Source: Martelella alba (lineage in GTDB: Bacteria; Pseudomonadota; Alphaproteobacteria; Rhizobiales; Rhizobiaceae). Taken from it: a stretch of DNA of 64,000 bases. The notes under the pieces were generated by a model. The model was not told the DNA's origin, ran no database searches, and saw only the letters and a list, made by a program, of their open reading frames with translations. Of this stretch, positions 1 to 9,069 are shown in pieces (position 1 is the first letter of the stretch; the number at the start of each line of letters is the position of its first letter). A program made the translations under genes and the position numbers. Where the stretch lies: contig NZ_VHLG01000004.1 of assembly GCF_006516955.1 (NCBI RefSeq), forward strand, positions 186,001 to 250,000, read 5' to 3'.

Positions 1-1
1 G

Positions 2-1291
2 AGCCAGGATGAAGGCTGGGGCGGCACGGATGAAAGCGATGCGCCATCCGATGACGATGGCTGGCAGCCCGAAACGCCGCAGCGTCATGCTTCGCAGCCA
101 AAATCTGCATCGCGAAATGACGCGGAAGACGACAGCTTCGACAGTGCCTATATGGCCGGGTCGATCCCACTGGCCCCTCCGCCGCCGGCACGCCCTGCCT
201 CAAACGCAGAATGGGACCATGTCGATACCATTCTTGGTCTGGCACCCGGTGGCACCCATCCGGATTTTGACGATCTTGATGACGAAGACGACGACACGCC
301 GTGGCATGATGACGACGAGCCCGGCCGGAGCAAATCCATTCTGCGCCGGATGCTTCTGCCGGTTATTGCCCTGGTTGTCGTGATAGCGCTTGGCATTGGC
401 GGATATTTCGGCTGGATGCACCGCGACCAGCTGCAAAGTCTTGTTGCCAGCGGTGAAGGCACGCCTGCCACCGAAACGGCAGCACCGGCGGCATCAAGCC
501 CTGCCACCTCCGACGATACGCCCACAGTTGCTGCCAGCGAAGGCGGCACGATCGACAAGCCTTATACGCAGCGCCTGCTGCCCGATGGCAACGAGGTTGA
601 TGAGGGGCTGCCCGCAGAAGGCTCAGGCAGCGGCACCACGCAGAGCGTTGCGGCACAGACCACGCCGAGTGCCTCGGCTGTGCCTGAGGGAACGGATACA
701 TCGACGACGCCGGCTCCACCGGTTGGCTCAGCCCAGAAAATGTATCTATATGAAGAACAGCTCGGCCAGTCCGTGCCGTCGGCCTTCCAGGGTACTGTGG
801 AATGGAACCTGAAGCAGCAGAACAACAATACATCGGTCCCTGAACCGGTGATCGAAGGCAAGATGAGCGTTCCTGATGCCAAGCTTTCCGGTACGATCAC
901 CATTCGCCGCAATGATGATCCCTCGCTTCCGGCCAGCCATCTGATCGATATTTCGTTTGATCTTGGCGATGGTTTCGATGGCGGCGCCATCGACAATCTG
1001 CAGCGCATCTCGCTGAAGGAAACCGAAGCAGCCCGTGGTGATCCGCTGGTGGCGGTTTCGGCCAAGATTACCGACAATCTCTATATGGTCGCTCTCAATG
1101 ATTTCGATCAGGCGCGCAACCAGAACCTGACCCTGCTGCAAGACCGTAACTGGATCGACATTCCGGTCACTTACAGAAATGGCCGGCGCGCACTGCTGAC
1201 GCTCGAAAAGGGCACGACCGGTGAAGCGATCTTCGACCGCGCCATTCAGGAATGGCAGGCGCTTGGAGACATCACCAGCGGCAGCAACTGA
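2..1291 (+). CDS. Membrane-anchored acidic protein, 5' truncated by window edge
   Basis: The reading frame is open to base 2, so the true start lies outside the window; an internal ATG at 152 is not needed. The visible part has a charged, Asp-rich N-terminal stretch, one strongly hydrophobic segment encoded at about 350-410 (LLPVIALVVVIALGIGGY, preceded by Arg residues), then an Ala/Thr/Ser/Pro-rich linker at about 440-720, and a folded-looking C-terminal domain of about 185 residues. The layout suggests a single-pass protein with a cytoplasmic acidic tail and a periplasmic C-terminal domain on a flexible linker. I do not recognise the C-terminal domain. A strong terminator follows 50 bp downstream, so this is the last gene of its operon. 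Confidence 0.75.
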   Translation, partial: SQDEGWGGTDESDAPSDDDGWQPETPQRHASQPKSASRNDAEDDSFDSAYMAGSIPLAPPPPARPASNAEWDHVDTILGLAPGGTHPDFDDLDDEDDDTPWHDDDEPGRSKSILRRMLLPVIALVVVIALGIGGYFGWMHRDQLQSLVASGEGTPATETAAPAASSPATSDDTPTVAASEGGTIDKPYTQRLLPDGNEVDEGLPAEGSGSGTTQSVAAQTTPSASAVPEGTDTSTTPAPPVGSAQKMYLYEEQLGQSVPSAFQGTVEWNLKQQNNNTSVPEPVIEGKMSVPDAKLSGTITIRRNDDPSLPASHLIDISFDLGDGFDGGAIDNLQRISLKETEAARGDPLVAVSAKITDNLYMVALNDFDQARNQNLTLLQDRNWIDIPVTYRNGRRALLTLEKGTTGEAIFDRAIQEWQALGDITSGSN

Positions 1292-1341
1292 TCCGCAGGA
1301 GACCACCAGAGGCAGGCCCTCTGACCCTGTCTCATCAATCG

Positions 1342-1367
1342 CCCGCCGGCAATGCCGGCGGGTTTTT
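1342..1367 (+). terminator. Rho-independent terminator
   Basis: Perfect 9-bp GC stem, cccgccggc at 1342-1350 and gccggcggg at 1354-1362, with an AAT loop and a run of five T at 1363-1367. It lies 50 bp after the stop of the left-edge gene and ends that operon. Confidence 0.9.
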
Positions 1368-1568
1368 GCTATCGGCGATGCGCCGGCCTGGATCTCCCGA
1401 TAGGAGCATTTGCGATTCTGCTCTCTATTTGGCATCACGCGGAGCGCAAAACGATGCTTTTGTCCGCCCTGCATTTTCCCTAAGCCTTGATCAGACGCAA
1501 AAACGCTCCGATTTACCCGGTCCGGCACGCCTGCCGGGGCGGACAGAACCTCAATGCGGTAGGGAACC

Positions 1569-2369
1569 ATGGCAAAACGATTTTACTGGAACGAACTGAT
1601 CAGCCGCGAATTTGCAGCGCTCGACCCGAATACGACAATTGCGGTTCTGCCGGTCGCTTCCACCGAACAGCATGGCCCGCACCTTCCCGTTGCGACGGAT
1701 GTGGCGATCGCCCGCGGCATGCTGGATGCGCTTCAGGCGCGCCTGCCGGAAGACCTCGACGTGCTGGTGCTGCCCGTTCAGGAAGTCGGCAAGGCCAATG
1801 AGCATATTTACGGCCCCGGCACCCTGTCTCTGCCGGCAGAATTGCTGATCCAGGCCTGGACCACAATTGGCGAGAAGGTTGCCGCAGCCGGCCTGCGCAA
1901 GATGGTGATCATTAACAGCCATGGCGGCAACCTTGACGTCATGAACATCGTCGCCCGCGAATTGCGCGTGCGCTACCAGATGGCCGTGGTCGCTACGCAA
2001 TGGGGCCGGTTCGGCCATCCGGAAGGCTTGATCAGCGAAGATGAGCGCACTTTCGGCATCCATGGCGGTGAGGTCGAGACATCGCTCATGCTCAAGTTCC
2101 GCCCGGAACTGGTCAGCATGGACCATGCCAAGGATTTCGTTTCGCTTGCCAAGTGGCAGAAGGAAAATACCAAACATCTTCAGCCGACCCCGCCACATAC
2201 GCTTGCCTGGATCGCCCATGACCTGAACCCTGACGGCGCGCTCGGCAATGCTTCGATCGCCACCGTGGAAAAGGGAGAGGCCATCTGCGCCCACCAGATC
2301 ACCGGCGTGATCGAACTGCTTTATGATCTGAAATCCTACCCGCTCGACAAGCTTTACAGCCCGGCCTGA
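1569..2369 (+). CDS. Creatininase-family amidohydrolase
   Basis: 266 residues, the usual length for the creatininase family of metal-dependent amide hydrolases (creatininase, FAPy deformylase ArfB, MftE). Metal-binding signature STEQHGPHLPVATD near residues 31-44 supplies E33, H35 and D44. NSHGGN near residue 120 and HGGEVETS near residue 163 supply further ligands. No signal peptide, so cytoplasmic. The ATG at 1569 follows AGGGAA. It lies upstream of a divergent LysR gene and of a transporter/deaminase/oxidase cassette, and I infer it hydrolyses an amide or cyclic amide in that pathway. Family members act on different substrates, so creatinine itself is not implied. Confidence 0.85.
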   Translation: MAKRFYWNELISREFAALDPNTTIAVLPVASTEQHGPHLPVATDVAIARGMLDALQARLPEDLDVLVLPVQEVGKANEHIYGPGTLSLPAELLIQAWTTIGEKVAAAGLRKMVIINSHGGNLDVMNIVARELRVRYQMAVVATQWGRFGHPEGLISEDERTFGIHGGEVETSLMLKFRPELVSMDHAKDFVSLAKWQKENTKHLQPTPPHTLAWIAHDLNPDGALGNASIATVEKGEAICAHQITGVIELLYDLKSYPLDKLYSPA

Positions 2370-2384
2370 GGCTGGCGAGAGGCT

Positions 2385-3326
2385 TTATTGCGCTGGCGGC
2401 GGCAGATGTTGCTGCTGCTGCAATTCCTCGATCATCGCGACCAGCTCCTGCAAAAGATAATCAACGAAAAGGCTGGTCGCGGCATCAAGTGGTGCCCGCG
2501 ACCGCGAAAACAGTTTCATTGGCTGATGGCGCATATGGGCATCGGCGAGCGGCCGGAAAACCAGCTCGCCGCGCCTGCATTCCGAATAGACATCCAGCGG
2601 ATTGAGGAAGGTCAGCCCTGTTCCCGCCTTCACCAGCAGCTTCAGCATCTCCGAGGCATTGGTTTCCAATACCGGCTCAATCGGCAGCGACAGAGGCGAC
2701 AGCGCAAGATTGATGACATTGCGCAGGCTGGTGCCCGATTGTGCCAGCACCAGCGGCTCCTGCACCACATCCGAAAGATTGACCTTTTCGGCCGACGCCA
2801 GCGGGTGATCCGGCGGCATGACGACGCCGATCGGCACATCAAAGGACGCAAGCGCCCGGATGCCGGGCGTTGCCGGAATGTTGAAGCCGAGCCCGATATC
2901 CACATCGCCGGTCAGCACCATGGCAATCGTCGTCGTTCCACCATCGGAGCGCAGATTGATCCGCACACGCGGATTGTTTCGGATAAAACGGGCAATCACC
3001 TCTGGCAGCGGCCCGGCAGCCAGCCCCACCGTGGTCACCAGCGTCACCTTGCCGGCCTGCGGCATTTTCAGCGCCCTTATCCGGCTTTCCAGCTTTTCAT
3101 AGCTCTTCAGCACTTCGCGGATATGTTCGACGCACATCTCTCCGGCCGCCGTCAGCCGCAATCCGCGCGGCAGGCGTTCAAACAGGGGGGCTCCCAGTTC
3201 TTCCTCCAGCGCAAGGATCTGTCGATTGACCGCAGACGAGGCCACATTCAGCCGCGCCGCCGCCTTTCTGATGGAGCCACAACGGGCGATTTCATCAATA
3301 TATTGCAGTTTTCTGGAATGCAGCAT
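2385..3326 (-). CDS. LysR-family transcriptional regulator
   Basis: 313 residues from the chosen ATG. The N-terminal winged helix-turn-helix (IDEIARCGSIRKAAARLNV, then SSAVNRQILALEEELG, residues about 8-45) is typical LysR; the rest is a two-lobed periplasmic-binding-like effector domain. An in-frame ATG 13 codons upstream (3365) is possible, but the HTH would then sit unusually far in. The gene ends 15 bp from the convergent creatininase-like gene and is divergent from the transporter operon starting at 3502, the classic LysR arrangement for controlling the neighbour in response to its substrate. The 3327-3501 gap should hold its T-N11-A operator; no single site stands out. Confidence 0.9.
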   Translation of the reverse strand: MLHSRKLQYIDEIARCGSIRKAAARLNVASSAVNRQILALEEELGAPLFERLPRGLRLTAAGEMCVEHIREVLKSYEKLESRIRALKMPQAGKVTLVTTVGLAAGPLPEVIARFIRNNPRVRINLRSDGGTTTIAMVLTGDVDIGLGFNIPATPGIRALASFDVPIGVVMPPDHPLASAEKVNLSDVVQEPLVLAQSGTSLRNVINLALSPLSLPIEPVLETNASEMLKLLVKAGTGLTFLNPLDVYSECRRGELVFRPLADAHMRHQPMKLFSRSRAPLDAATSLFVDYLLQELVAMIEELQQQQHLPPPAQ

Positions 3327-3501
3327 GTCAGCACCCGCGACCCTCTTTGGCACGTGTCCGCGCATGCTTAGCGCAATTTCGCGACAGCTGCAAAAAAAGC
3401 ATCGTCTCGCTCGATTTCAGGCACTTCCCAAGACGCACGCAAAACGTTCATATGATTTTGCTGATAATCAATTCCAACAGACAATAACGGGGAACAGCGG
3501 A

Positions 3502-4515
3502 ATGATAAGACATACAAAGGCAGCGGCCCTTTCGGCCACGGCCATTCTCACCCTATTGGCCGCAAGCGCGCCGGCAATGGCGCTCGACAAGGTCAAATTC
3601 GGCACCAACTGGCTCGCCGAAGCCGAACATGGCGGTTACTACCAGGCGGTGGCTGATGGCACCTATGAGAAATACGGCCTTGATGTCGAGATCGTCCAGG
3701 GCGGCCCGCAGGCGGCCAACAGCGCATTGCTGATTGCTGGCAAGATCGACTTCTACATGGGCTCGCCGCAGGGTTCGATCAACGCGATTATCCAAGATAT
3801 TCCGATCATGGACGTTGCCGCGATTTTCCAGAAGGATCCGCAGATCCTGATGGCGCACCCCGATCAGGGCATCGAAAAATTCGAAGATCTCGCCTCGCTG
3901 CCCACTATCCTGATGGGCAAGGACGGCTTTTTATCCTATTTCGAATGGATGAAAGCCAATTTTACGGGCTTCTCCGACAGCCAGTACAAGCCCTACACCT
4001 TCAATCCGGCCCCCTTCATTGCAGACCCGAAGTCGGCCCAGCAGGGCTATCTGACCTCGGAACCCTTCGCTGTCGAACAGCAGGCCGGCTGGACGCCCAA
4101 GGTCTTCCTCTTGGCAGATCAGGGCTATTCGCCCTATTCGGAAACCATAACCGTGCAGAAAAAGCTGGTGGAAGAGAACCCGGATCTCGTCCAGCGCTTC
4201 GTCGACGCGACGATCATCGGCTGGTACAACTATCTCTATCACGACAACAGCGCCGCCAACGCCCTGATCAAGAAAGACAATCCTGACATGACGGACGAGC
4301 AGCTCGCCTATTCGATCGCCAAGATGAAGGAATATGGCCTGGTCGAATCGGGCGATGCCGATGAAGGCGGTATCGGCTGCATGACAGACGCACATTACAA
4401 AAAATTCTACGATGAAATGGCCGCTGTCAGCCTGTTTGAAAGCGGCGTCGAGTTCACCAAGGCCTATACGACCGATTTCGTCTGCAAAAATGTCGGCGCC
4501 GATCTGAAACCGTAA
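3502..4515 (+). CDS. NMT1/THI5-like ABC substrate-binding protein, copy 1
   Basis: 337 residues, with a Sec signal peptide and predicted cleavage after APAMA at residue 27. The mature protein starts LDKVKFGTNWLAEAEHGGYY, typical of the NMT1/THI5-like family (NitT/TauT, ThiY, RibY types). Two late Cys residues (GGIGC and DFVCK) could form a disulfide. The start was chosen at ATG 3502 after ACGGGGAA; the frame is open upstream to 3226, but those codons overlap the LysR coding region and precede the signal peptide. It is very close in sequence to the next gene, so the pair is a tandem duplication. Its partners are the ATPase at 6079 and permease at 6909. A pyrimidine-like ligand is possible but unproven. 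Confidence 0.9.
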   Translation: MIRHTKAAALSATAILTLLAASAPAMALDKVKFGTNWLAEAEHGGYYQAVADGTYEKYGLDVEIVQGGPQAANSALLIAGKIDFYMGSPQGSINAIIQDIPIMDVAAIFQKDPQILMAHPDQGIEKFEDLASLPTILMGKDGFLSYFEWMKANFTGFSDSQYKPYTFNPAPFIADPKSAQQGYLTSEPFAVEQQAGWTPKVFLLADQGYSPYSETITVQKKLVEENPDLVQRFVDATIIGWYNYLYHDNSAANALIKKDNPDMTDEQLAYSIAKMKEYGLVESGDADEGGIGCMTDAHYKKFYDEMAAVSLFESGVEFTKAYTTDFVCKNVGADLKP

Positions 4516-4981
4516 CAGATCGATCACATTTTGCGTGCACTGCCTAAGCGCATGACGACGCGCTGCGACATCGCTATCACGCCCGGCCTCCGGGGCTTCC
4601 ATCTCGCCGGAGCATTTATCCTGACTAAAAATACACGCATTACAGATCATCGACATATGTTTACTTTTCATAGGTTGTATTTTCACCATTCGACTTCAGA
4701 CATACTGTGTTTCTGCTGCGACATCTCAGCACGTAAATGCGGCGATCGGCATAGTTTTCAAAGGAAAATCGGGCTGATACGACCTCAAAGAACCCAGCAA
4801 TTAAGCAGGTGCTGTTCAATTTTTACGCAGAACGAACACAAAAGCTTCATTTTACCAATTGGTGCAAAAAAGAGAGCGATGTGAACGAATTTTGGTGCTT
4901 CTCAAGGCGCAGTCCAGTCGCTCAAATAGACTTTCGGATCGTCAATTTCGTGACACCGTTACAGCGAAGGGGAATAGCTAA
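4516..4981. other. 466-bp intergenic region between the paired binding-protein genes
   Basis: No convincing coding sequence. AT content rises in the second half (about 4610-4870), as expected for a promoter, suggesting the second binding-protein gene and downstream operon have their own start. It contains the perfect 10-bp palindrome ACCAATTGGT at 4854-4863. I looked for TPP-riboswitch signatures because of the THI5-like context and saw none. Confidence 0.5.
4854..4863. promoter_or_regulatory. Palindrome ACCAATTGGT, possible operator
   Basis: A perfect 10-bp dyad in an AT-rich setting 119 bp upstream of the second binding-protein gene. It could be a regulator binding site for the operon from 4982 onward. 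A chance palindrome cannot be excluded. Confidence 0.3.
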
Positions 4982-5998
4982 ATGTCCATTTTTTCGAAAA
5001 CCAGTTTGCTTGGCGCAGCAGCAACCGTTGCCGTAATGGCAGCGGTATCCAGCCCGGCAATGGCGCTCGACAAGGTCAAGTTCGGCACCAACTGGCTCGC
5101 CGAAGCCGAACATGGCGGTTACTACCAGGCCGTTGCCGACGGCACCTATGAAAAATACGGCCTTGATGTCGAGATCGTTCAGGGTGGCCCGCAGGCTGCC
5201 AACAACGCGCTCCTGATCGCCGGCAAGATCGACTTCTTCATGGGCACGCCGCTGACCAATCTGAACGCCGTCGCCGAGGGTATCCCGATCGTCGATGTCG
5301 CCGCGATCTTCCAGAAAAGCCCGGAAATCCTGATGGCCCATCCCGATCAGGGCATCGACAAGTTCGAAGATCTGGCAACGCTTCCGACCATTCTGATGGG
5401 CAAGGACGGCTTCCTGTCCTATTTCGAATGGATGAAGGCCAACTTCGAAGGCTTCTCCGATAGCCAGTACAAGCCCTACACCTTCAACCCGGCCCCCTTC
5501 ATCGCCGATCCGAAGGCTGCCCAGCAGGGTTACCTGACCTCGGAACCCTATGAGATCCAGAAGCAGACCGGCTGGGAGCCGAAGGTCTTCCTTCTCGCCG
5601 ACCAGGGCTACTCGCCCTATGCCGAAACGATCACGGCCCGAACCAAGCTGGTTGATGAAAACCCGGATCTGGTTCAGCGCTTCATCGATGCCTCGCTTGA
5701 GGGCTGGTACAACTACCTCTACGGCGACAACGCCGCTGCCAACGAGCTGATCAAGAAGGACAATCCGGACATGACGGATGGTCAGATCGAATATTCCATC
5801 GCCAAGATGAAGGAATATGGCATCGTTGAATCCGGTGACGCTGACGAAGGCGGCATCGGCTGCCTGACCAAGGCCCATTATGACGGCTTCATCGCTGACA
5901 TGGTCAAGGCCGGCGTTGTCAAGGAAGGCCCGGATTACACCGCAGCCTACGATACGGACTTCGTCTGCAAGAAGGTCGGTATGGACCTGAAGAAGTAA
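4982..5998 (+). CDS. NMT1/THI5-like ABC substrate-binding protein, copy 2
   Basis: 338 residues with a Sec signal peptide ending SSPAMA at residue 28. The mature part is nearly collinear with the product of 3502: the first 45 or so mature residues are essentially identical. The differences cluster in stretches such as GTPLTNLNAVAEG here against GSPQGSINAIIQD in copy 1, which lie where the ligand cleft is expected. The start follows a strong AAGGGGA site. It is followed at 6079 by the ATPase and then the permease, so this copy is physically linked to the rest of the transporter, while copy 1 is 466 bp upstream behind a probable promoter. Confidence 0.9.
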   Translation: MSIFSKTSLLGAAATVAVMAAVSSPAMALDKVKFGTNWLAEAEHGGYYQAVADGTYEKYGLDVEIVQGGPQAANNALLIAGKIDFFMGTPLTNLNAVAEGIPIVDVAAIFQKSPEILMAHPDQGIDKFEDLATLPTILMGKDGFLSYFEWMKANFEGFSDSQYKPYTFNPAPFIADPKAAQQGYLTSEPYEIQKQTGWEPKVFLLADQGYSPYAETITARTKLVDENPDLVQRFIDASLEGWYNYLYGDNAAANELIKKDNPDMTDGQIEYSIAKMKEYGIVESGDADEGGIGCLTKAHYDGFIADMVKAGVVKEGPDYTAAYDTDFVCKKVGMDLKK

Positions 5999-6078
5999 TT
6001 CTTCCCATCTGAACGCCGCTGGCCCGCACCATATTGCGGGCCGGCTCCAGCAACGCCCAAGAAACCGGATCGAAGCGA

Positions 6079-6909
6079 ATGTCGCAAACAGGCGCCGCAC
6101 TTGCGGATACTACTCCTCCATCGCTCGCCAAACCGCTGGTCAAGATGGAGCATGTGAGCAAGGTTTTCTCCAACGGAACGCTCGCTCTCAACGATATGTC
6201 GCTCACCGTGGAACGCGGTCAGTTCATCAGCCTTCTCGGTCCCTCGGGCTGCGGCAAGTCAACGGCGCTGCGCATCATGTCGGCACTCGGCGATATCACA
6301 ACGGGCACGATCGACTGGCCGAGCTCGCGCATTTCCTCCAAGGGCCGTCCTGAAGGCGATATCAGCTTTGTCTTCCAGGAACCGACGCTGATGCCGTGGA
6401 AGACGGTGTTCGGCAATGTCTATCTGCCGCTGAAGCTGCGCGGCATCACCAAGGCTGCCGCAGCACCGGAAATCGAAAAGGTCTTGAAGACCGTCGGTCT
6501 GCAGGACTTTGCCGATGCCTATCCGCGTGAACTGTCCGGCGGCATGAAAATGCGCGTCTCCATCGCCCGTGCGCTTGTGACCAAGCCCAAGCTGCTGCTG
6601 ATGGATGAGCCCTTTGCCGCCCTTGATGAAATCACCCGCCAGCGCCTCAATGACGACGTGCTGAAACTGTGGCGCGAGACCGGCATCACGGTCATCTTCG
6701 TGACCCATTCCGTTTTCGAATCCGCTTATCTTTCCAGCCGCATCGTTGTCATGCGCGCGCGCCCCGGCCAGGTTTTTGACGACTTCCCGCTCGTCACCAG
6801 CGCCGAGCGCGACGAAGACTATCGTACCTCGGAAGAATATCGCGCCGCCTGCGAGAAGGTTTCACACTCGCTGCAGGGCGCCATCCAGGCAGCCGGAGGA
6901 CAACACTGA
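6079..6909 (+). CDS. ABC transporter ATP-binding protein (NitT/TauT type)
   Basis: 276 residues from ATG 6079, preceded by GAAG; an upstream in-frame TTG at 6034 lacks a good ribosome site. Walker A GPSGCGKS at residues 54-61, Q-loop in FVFQEPTLMPW, signature LSGGMKMR near 152, Walker B LLLMDEP near 172 and H-loop VTHSVFES near 209 are intact, so the ATPase should be active. The closest family is the SsuB/TauB/NrtD group that pairs with NMT1-like binding proteins. The stop overlaps the permease start (TGATG), indicating translational coupling. Confidence 0.92.
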   Translation: MSQTGAALADTTPPSLAKPLVKMEHVSKVFSNGTLALNDMSLTVERGQFISLLGPSGCGKSTALRIMSALGDITTGTIDWPSSRISSKGRPEGDISFVFQEPTLMPWKTVFGNVYLPLKLRGITKAAAAPEIEKVLKTVGLQDFADAYPRELSGGMKMRVSIARALVTKPKLLLMDEPFAALDEITRQRLNDDVLKLWRETGITVIFVTHSVFESAYLSSRIVVMRARPGQVFDDFPLVTSAERDEDYRTSEEYRAACEKVSHSLQGAIQAAGGQH

Positions 6910-7754
6910 TGAGCGATCAAGCCATTGAAGCCGTCAACATGCGGCCACAGCAGACTTTCTTCACCAAGAACAAGGATATGATCCTGCAGATCGGCATTCC
7001 GGTTCTGGTTATCTTGTTCCTCGTCTTCGTCTGGCAGATGATCGTTATCATCTATCAGACGCCGCCCTATATCCTGCCGGGCCCGACGCTGGTCGCCGAA
7101 GCCTTCGTGCGGGACTGGGGCATTCTGGCTCCGGCACTGTGGGTCACCACCAAGATCACCTTCATCTCGCTGTTCCTCGCCCTTGTCGGCGGTGTCGGCC
7201 TCGCCGTGATCATGGTCCAGTCACGCTGGCTGGAGCTGGCGCTCTACCCGATCACCGTCATCCTGCAGGTCACGCCGATCGTGGCGATCGCACCGCTGAT
7301 CCTGATCTATACGCCGACCACCCAGGTCGCGCTTCTGATCTGCGCCTTCCTCGTCGCCTTCTTCCCGATCCTGTCCAATATGGCGCAGGGCCTGAAGAGC
7401 GTCGATCACAACCTCATCAATATGTTCGAACTCTACGGCGCCTCACGCTGGCAGACGCTCATTCATCTGAAGCTCCCGGCCTCGCTGCCCTATTTCATGA
7501 CCGGTCTTCGGATTGGTGGCGGCCTTGCCCTGATTGCGGCTGTCGTTGCGGAATTTGCCGCCGGCTCTGCAGGCGCGGGCTCGGGCCTTGCCTTCCGCTT
7601 GCTGGAGGCACAGTTCCGCCTTAACATTCCGCGTCTCTTTGCAGCGCTGATCATGCTCGGCATGCTGGGTGTCGCAATCTTCGCGCTCACCTCCTTCATC
7701 GCCTGGCTCAGCCTGCATCGCTGGCATGAGAGCAGCATCAAGCGGGAAAACTGA
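6909..7754 (+). CDS. ABC transporter permease (NitT/TauT type)
   Basis: 281 residues with about six hydrophobic segments. The first, IGIPVLVILFLVFVWQMIVI, starts near residue 30. The EAA loop appears as ELYGASRWQTLIHLKLPASLPYF near residue 180, the contact site for the ATPase. It overlaps the ATPase stop by one base and is itself overlapped by the start of the amidohydrolase gene (TGATG), so transport and metabolism are translated together. One permease gene presumably forms a homodimer and could be served by both binding proteins. Confidence 0.9.
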   Translation: MSDQAIEAVNMRPQQTFFTKNKDMILQIGIPVLVILFLVFVWQMIVIIYQTPPYILPGPTLVAEAFVRDWGILAPALWVTTKITFISLFLALVGGVGLAVIMVQSRWLELALYPITVILQVTPIVAIAPLILIYTPTTQVALLICAFLVAFFPILSNMAQGLKSVDHNLINMFELYGASRWQTLIHLKLPASLPYFMTGLRIGGGLALIAAVVAEFAAGSAGAGSGLAFRLLEAQFRLNIPRLFAALIMLGMLGVAIFALTSFIAWLSLHRWHESSIKREN

Positions 7755-9067
7755 TGTCCATGAATTTCGTCGAACTTCCTTCAGCGCGTCGTTTCGCGCT
7801 GAAGCATTGCACATTGCCGAAAATTGCCGTGAATGGTGCCGATGACTTCACGGCCCGCGAAGGTCTGATCAAGGCTGATCTCATCATCGCCGATGGCAGG
7901 ATCGAACAGATCCTGCCCTATGGCGCAGCTGATGCCGGACTTCCCGCAGCCGATCTGCGCGACGGCATGGTCTGGCCCTGCTTTGCCGAACTCCACACCC
8001 ATATCGACAAGGGCCATATCTGGGAGCGCCGCCGCAATCCCGATGGCACCTTCATGGGCGCGCTGGAAAATGTGAAACTCGACCGCGAGGCCAACTGGTC
8101 GGCGGACGATGTGGCCGCGCGCATGGAATTCTCGCTGAAGACGGCCTATGCCCACGGCACCGCCCTTCTGCGTACCCATCTCGACAGCCTGCCGCCGCAG
8201 CACCGCATCTCCTTCGAGGTCTTCTCCGCGATGCGCGAGAAATGGAAGGGCAGGATCGAGCTTCAGGCGGTCGCGCTTTTCTCCACCGAGATGATCTTCG
8301 AGCCATTTTTTGACGACCTCGTTCAGGTGATCCGCACACATGGCGGCCTGCTTGGCGGCGTCACCATGATGCTGCCCGATCTCGACGCCCAGCTCGACAA
8401 GATGTTCCGCACCGCAAGCGATAACGGTTTCGATATCGACCTTCATGTCGACGAGACCGAAGAACGCGAAGTGCTGACGCTGAAAAAGATCGCCGAAGCC
8501 AAGATCCGCAACGGCTATGAAGGCAAGGTCACGGTTGGCCATTGCTGCTCGCTGGCGCGCCAGGATGAGGAAACGGCGAAACGCACCATTGATGTGGTCG
8601 CCAAAGCCGGTCTTTCAGTCGTCTCGCTGCCGATGTGCAACATGTATCTGCAGGACCGGCACCCGGGCCGCACACCACGCTGGCGCGGCGTCACCCTGTT
8701 CAAGGAACTGACCGCCGCCGGTGTTCCAACCTGCGTTTCCTCCGACAATACCCGCGACCCCTTTTACGCCTATGGCGATCTCGACGGTGTCGAAGTCGTT
8801 CGTGAGGCGGTTCGCATTCTTCAACTCGACCACCCTCTCGATGAGGCCGCGCGCATCATGACCCGCACGCCGGCCGAAATCATGGGGGTTGCCGACCGCG
8901 GCGTGATCGCCGAAGGCGGCCCCGCCGATCTCGTCTTGTTCAGCGCCCGGCGCTGGAGCGAGTTTCTGTCCCGTCCGCAGGCTGACCGCATCGTGATGCG
9001 GAATGGCATGGGCATCGACCGCAGCCTGCCGGATTATCGCGAACTTGACCCGCTCATGGATGAGTGA
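7754..9067 (+). CDS. Cytosine-deaminase-like amidohydrolase
   Basis: 437 residues, amidohydrolase superfamily, closest by motif to bacterial cytosine/isoguanine deaminases (CodA-like). The metal and catalytic set is present: H81 and H83 in LHTHIDKGH, H231 in DLHVDETEE (with the acidic pair that orients the substrate), H263 in VGHCC and D331 in SSDNTRDP. No signal peptide. It is translationally coupled to the permease before it and overlaps the oxidase after it. It probably deaminates or ring-opens an imported N-heterocycle. Cytosine deaminase is the nearest name, but its place with a creatininase-like hydrolase and an FAD oxidase argues for a different or modified substrate. Confidence 0.85.
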   Translation: MSMNFVELPSARRFALKHCTLPKIAVNGADDFTAREGLIKADLIIADGRIEQILPYGAADAGLPAADLRDGMVWPCFAELHTHIDKGHIWERRRNPDGTFMGALENVKLDREANWSADDVAARMEFSLKTAYAHGTALLRTHLDSLPPQHRISFEVFSAMREKWKGRIELQAVALFSTEMIFEPFFDDLVQVIRTHGGLLGGVTMMLPDLDAQLDKMFRTASDNGFDIDLHVDETEEREVLTLKKIAEAKIRNGYEGKVTVGHCCSLARQDEETAKRTIDVVAKAGLSVVSLPMCNMYLQDRHPGRTPRWRGVTLFKELTAAGVPTCVSSDNTRDPFYAYGDLDGVEVVREAVRILQLDHPLDEAARIMTRTPAEIMGVADRGVIAEGGPADLVLFSARRWSEFLSRPQADRIVMRNGMGIDRSLPDYRELDPLMDE

Positions 9068-9069
9068 AC

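Noticed and set aside
4531-4884. 117-codon open frame between the two binding-protein genes
   Set aside because: Cys/His/Arg-rich without any known fold, in an AT-rich promoter-like stretch; no start signal.
4516-4981. TPP or purine riboswitch before the THI5-like gene
   Set aside because: None of the conserved core segments of these riboswitches was found.
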